A stretch of 64,000 nt of DNA, taken from Microbacterium sp. AK009 (lineage in GTDB: Bacteria; Actinomycetota; Actinomycetes; Actinomycetales; Microbacteriaceae). Position 1 is the stretch's first letter. Each line of letters opens with the position of its first letter. Shown here piece after piece: positions 61,153 to 64,000 of this stretch. The notes under the pieces were generated by a model. The model was not told the DNA's origin, ran no database searches, and saw only the letters and a list, made by a program, of their open reading frames with translations. Location of the stretch: positions 62,001 through 126,000 of the forward strand of contig NZ_JACCCG010000001.1 in NCBI RefSeq assembly GCF_013410955.1, given 5' to 3'. The position numbers were made by a program, and so were the translations under genes.

Positions 61153-62820
61153 ATGCTTCACTCAACGAGAAAGCGCCTGCTCGCCGGCGCTGCCGCCATC
61201 GCCGTCGGATCGCTGATCCTGACGGCCTGTGCGAGCCAGCGCGAGGAGGGCGGCGGAAGCGAGGAGCCGAGCGACGTCGACTCGACGTTCATCTTCGGAG
61301 CCTCCGGTGACGTGTCGAGCCTGGATCCGGCGTTCGCCAGCGACGGCGAGTCGTTCCGCGTCTCCCGGCAGATCTTCGAAGGCCTCGTGGGTGTCGAGCC
61401 CGGAACCGCCGACCCCGCGCCGCTCCTCGCGAGCAGCTGGGAGCAGTCCGAGGACGGCTTGAGCTACACCTTCACCCTCGTGGAGGGCGTGACCTTCCAC
61501 GACGGCACCCCGTTCAACGCCGACGCGGTGTGCTTCAACTTCGACCGCCAGAACAACTTCACCGGCATCGCCCAGAGCGAGAGCCTGTCGTACTACTGGG
61601 GCAAGCTCATGCGCGGCTACGCCGACACGGGCACCTCGATCTACGGCGGCTGCGAGGCGGTCAGCGACACCGAGGTCACCGTCACCCTCACCGAGCCCTT
61701 CGCGGGCTTCATCCCCGCTCTGTCGCTCCCCGCGTTCGCGATGCAGAGCCCGACGGCGCTGGAGGAGTACGGCGCCGACGACGTCGGCGGCACCTCGGAG
61801 GCCCCGACCCTCAGCGAGTACGCCACGGGTCACCCGACCGGCACCGGTCCGTTCCAGTTCGAGTCGTGGGACCCGGGCAGCAGCACCACCCTCACCGCCT
61901 ACGAGGACTACTGGGGCGAGCAGGGCGTGGTCGAGGAGATCATCTTCCAGGTGATCGGCGACACCACCGCGCGCCGGCAGGCGCTGGAGTCCGGCAGCAT
62001 CGACGGCTACGACCTCGTCGCCCCCGCCGACCTCGGCGCACTGGAGGAGGCGGGCTTCACCCTCATCAACCGCGACCCGTTCAACGTGCTCTACCTCGGC
62101 ATGAACCAGGCCGTTCCCGAGCTCGCCGACGAGCGCGTGCGTCAGGCGATCGCCCACGCGATCGACAAGGAGCAGCTCATCTCGCAGGTGCTCCCCGAGG
62201 GCACCGAGGTGGCCACGCAGTTCATGCCCGACAGTGTGATCGGGTGGAACCCCGACGTCACCACCTACGAGTACGACCCCGAGCAGGCTCAGGCGCTGCT
62301 GGCGGAGGCGGGCTTCGACGAGGCCAACCCCCTCACCATCACGTTCAACTACCCGGTGAACATCTCGCGGCCGTACATGCCCAACCCCGAGCAGATCTTC
62401 ACCAACCTGCAGTCCCAGCTCGAGGCCGTCGGCATCGTGCTCAACCCGGTGTCCAACGAGTGGGGCGAGTACCTCGACCTCATCCAGGGCGGCAGCGAGC
62501 ACGGCATCCACCTGCTCGGCTGGACCGGTGACTACAACGACCCCGACAACTTCGTGGGGACGTTCTTCGGCGCTCCCTCGAACGAGTGGGGCTTCGACAA
62601 CGCCGAGATCTTCGACGCGTTGACCACCGGTCGCGGCCTCGCCACCGCCGAGGAGCAGGAGTCGGCCTACGCCGACGCGAACGCGCAGATCATGGAGTTC
62701 CTTCCCGGCATTCCGCTCGCCCACCCGGTGCCGACCCTCGTCTTCGACGAGCGCGTCACCTCGTACCCGGCGAGCCCCGTGCAGGACGAGGTCTACAACC
62801 TGGTCGAGCTTTCCGAGTAA
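61153..62820 (+). CDS. Oligopeptide/dipeptide-type ABC substrate-binding lipoprotein
   Basis: 555 residues, ATG at 61153 with AAGGAAGG 11 bases upstream (GTG 61141 is in frame but sits on the ribosome site). Lipoprotein signal with lipobox L23-T-A-C26. GDVSSLDPAFASDGESFRVSRQIFEGLVG, VTFHDGTPFNADAVCFNF and VRQAIAHAIDKEQLI are SBP_bac_5 hallmarks. It binds peptides, or possibly nickel or sugars, at the outer membrane face and delivers them to the permeases that follow. A strong hairpin separates it from the first permease gene. Confidence 0.93.
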   Translation: MLHSTRKRLLAGAAAIAVGSLILTACASQREEGGGSEEPSDVDSTFIFGASGDVSSLDPAFASDGESFRVSRQIFEGLVGVEPGTADPAPLLASSWEQSEDGLSYTFTLVEGVTFHDGTPFNADAVCFNFDRQNNFTGIAQSESLSYYWGKLMRGYADTGTSIYGGCEAVSDTEVTVTLTEPFAGFIPALSLPAFAMQSPTALEEYGADDVGGTSEAPTLSEYATGHPTGTGPFQFESWDPGSSTTLTAYEDYWGEQGVVEEIIFQVIGDTTARRQALESGSIDGYDLVAPADLGALEEAGFTLINRDPFNVLYLGMNQAVPELADERVRQAIAHAIDKEQLISQVLPEGTEVATQFMPDSVIGWNPDVTTYEYDPEQAQALLAEAGFDEANPLTITFNYPVNISRPYMPNPEQIFTNLQSQLEAVGIVLNPVSNEWGEYLDLIQGGSEHGIHLLGWTGDYNDPDNFVGTFFGAPSNEWGFDNAEIFDALTTGRGLATAEEQESAYADANAQIMEFLPGIPLAHPVPTLVFDERVTSYPASPVQDEVYNLVELSE

Positions 62821-62828
62821 CGACGATC

Positions 62829-62871
62829 CGGATGTCGCGGCGCGGCCTGAGACGCCGCGCCGCGACATCCG
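62829..62871. terminator. Strong hairpin between binding protein and permease genes
   Basis: Perfect 18-base arms (62829-62846 and 62854-62871) with a 7-base loop, starting 9 bases after the stop. Without a U-tract it more likely attenuates transcription or protects the upstream mRNA, giving more binding protein than permease. Confidence 0.65.
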
Positions 62872-62913
62872 CTCGTCTTCTCTCCTCCGCTCGTCGTCGA
62901 AGGCTGTCTTCTC

Positions 62914-63918
62914 GTGATACGCACCATCGGCAAGAGGATCCTCTTGCTCATCCCGACGCTGTTCGGGCTGTCCATCCTGCTGTTCCTCTGGGTCCGCGCC
63001 CTCCCCGGCGGCCCGGCCGTCGCGCTCCTCGGCGAGCGGGCGACCCCCGAGGCGGTTGCCGAGATCAACCGTCTCTACGGGTTCGACCGACCACTGTTCG
63101 AGCAGTACATCGTCTGGCTCGGACGGCTGCTGTCGGGCGACTTCGGCACGTCGATCCAGACCGGGCGCGCCGTCACCGAGGAGTTCTGGCGCCGCTTCCC
63201 CGCCACCCTCGAGCTCTCCAGCGCCGCGCTCCTCATCGCCGTGGGCGTCGGCATCCCCCTCGGATACTGGGCGGCCCGCCGGCACGGCAAGGCCACCGAC
63301 CACCTCACGGTGGCCGCGAGCCTTCTCGGCATCACCATCCCGGTGTTCTTCCTGGCGTTCCTGCTGAAGTGGGTGTTCGCGGTGCAGCTGGGCTGGCTCC
63401 CCTCGGAGGGCCGCCAAGACCCGCGCATCGATGCGACGCACTACACGAACTTCTACATCCTCGACGGGATCATCACCGGAGAGTGGGATGCCGCGTGGGA
63501 TGCGATCCTGCACCTGATCCTGCCCGCGGTGGCGCTGGCCACCATCCCGCTGGCGATCATCGTGCGGATCACCCGTGCCTCGGTGCTGGAGGTGCAGAAC
63601 GCCGACTACGTCCGCACCGGCATGGCCAAGGGCGTGCCGCAGGGGACGATCCGCGGGCGGTTCATCCTGCGCAACGCCCTGCTCCCGGTCGTAACGACCG
63701 TGGGTCTGCAGACGGGACTGCTCATCTCGGGCGCGGTGCTCACCGAGACGGTGTTCGCCTTCCCCGGAATCGGTTCGTTCCTCGCCCGCGCCATCTTCAC
63801 CCGTGACTTCCCGGTGCTGCAGGGCTTCATCATCTTCATCGCGATCGCGTACGCCCTGATCAACCTGATCGTGGATGTCTCGTACAGCTTCATCGACCCG
63901 AGAGTGAGGGTCCAATGA
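62914..63918 (+). CDS. Oligopeptide/dipeptide ABC transporter permease (DppB/OppB type)
   Basis: 334 residues, GTG start. RTIGKRILLLIPTLFGLSILLFLWVRALPGGP is the DppB opening, then LYGFDRPLFEQYIVWLGRLLSGDFGTSIQT. The coupling loop RITRASVLEVQNADYVRTGMAKG and IRGRFILRNALLPVVTTVGLQTG are conserved. Six helices. It forms the membrane core with the DppC-type partner that begins inside its stop codon. Confidence 0.95.
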   Translation: MIRTIGKRILLLIPTLFGLSILLFLWVRALPGGPAVALLGERATPEAVAEINRLYGFDRPLFEQYIVWLGRLLSGDFGTSIQTGRAVTEEFWRRFPATLELSSAALLIAVGVGIPLGYWAARRHGKATDHLTVAASLLGITIPVFFLAFLLKWVFAVQLGWLPSEGRQDPRIDATHYTNFYILDGIITGEWDAAWDAILHLILPAVALATIPLAIIVRITRASVLEVQNADYVRTGMAKGVPQGTIRGRFILRNALLPVVTTVGLQTGLLISGAVLTETVFAFPGIGSFLARAIFTRDFPVLQGFIIFIAIAYALINLIVDVSYSFIDPRVRVQ

Positions 63919-64000
63919 CCTCGGCGATGCTTCCCCCCGCCCCCAGCGGCGGGCCGGTCGACGACACCGCGATCGATGATCGGGAGCTCCTGGGCGCGCA
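63915..64000 (+). CDS. Start of the partner permease (DppC/OppC type), cut by the window edge
   Basis: 28 codons from ATG overlapping the previous stop as ATGA: a short soluble N-terminus (MTSAMLPPAPSGG then DDTAIDDRELLGA). Only position supports the identification: a DppB-type gene is normally followed by DppC. No membrane segment is reached before the edge. Confidence 0.6.
   Translation, partial: MTSAMLPPAPSGGPVDDTAIDDRELLGA

Noticed and set aside
61162..63915. Open frame of 917 codons on the minus strand
   Set aside because: Antisense to the oligopeptide binding protein and permease, whose domains are unmistakable. The product is low-complexity and has no family features.

Overview
The window is GC-rich (about 70 percent), densely packed DNA with short gaps, many 4-base ATGA or GTGA gene overlaps, frequent GTG starts and many leaderless-looking promoters. 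Protein content (single-chain glycyl-tRNA synthetase, F420 genes, CofC, DUF6421, DUF6507, DUF222-HNH, WXG100-like proteins) points to an actinobacterium, most likely Microbacterium or a close relative in Microbacteriaceae. The genus is an inference from gene content and style, not from a marker gene. I found no rRNA, tRNA, CRISPR array, insertion sequence or prophage. No gene-free stretch exceeds 300 bases.

Layout. 1-2995 (minus): a type VII secretion type locus of two small WXG100/ESAT-6-like proteins, a DUF6507 protein and a large polymorphic-toxin-like protein whose C-terminal end lies beyond the left edge. 3146-7734: GH15 glucanohydrolase, DUF4870 membrane protein, glyS, a DUF1801 protein and a HhH-GPD protein. 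7814-16009: a tight operon of two FtsX-type permeases, two ABC ATPases and a CgoX/HemY-type oxidase. 16109-19942: three small membrane or envelope proteins, hemD, a TauE/SafE exporter, a GNAT enzyme and a SnoaL-like protein. 19988-22697: a TetR regulator divergent from an SDR and an alpha/beta hydrolase, with a clear operator between them. 22735-24168: a DUF222-HNH protein.

24275-30611 (minus): a five-gene overlapping operon, fbiC, flavin monooxygenase, fgd, cofC and a DNA/RNA non-specific endonuclease. It joins coenzyme F420 synthesis to F420 reduction. The CofH half of FbiC lacks its radical-SAM cysteine motif, which is the most surprising observation here. 30717-41870: an unknown protein, an ABC-2 exporter pair, a 3-hydroxyisobutyryl-CoA hydrolase-like gene, LssY-like and membrane proteins, a second TetR/SDR pair with two operators, a threonine aldolase-like gene, an SDR plus DUF6421 pair, and an Lrp regulator with a diacylglycerol-kinase-like gene.

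41981-52730 (minus): a ten-gene cluster for reductive pyrimidine (or hydantoin) use. Dihydropyrimidinase, N-carbamoyl-beta-alanine amidase, a class III aminotransferase and an MmsA-type dehydrogenase would take dihydrouracil to acetyl-CoA. An NMT1/THI5-type ABC importer with two permeases would supply substrate. The usual dihydropyrimidine dehydrogenase is absent, but an F420/flavin luciferase-like oxidoreductase sits inside the cluster. 52976-57387: a two-component system followed by an ABC/FtsX exporter. 57664-60961: SRPBCC, ComB-like, SprT-like, TPR and spermidine-synthase-like genes. 61153-64000: an oligopeptide-type ABC importer running off the right edge.
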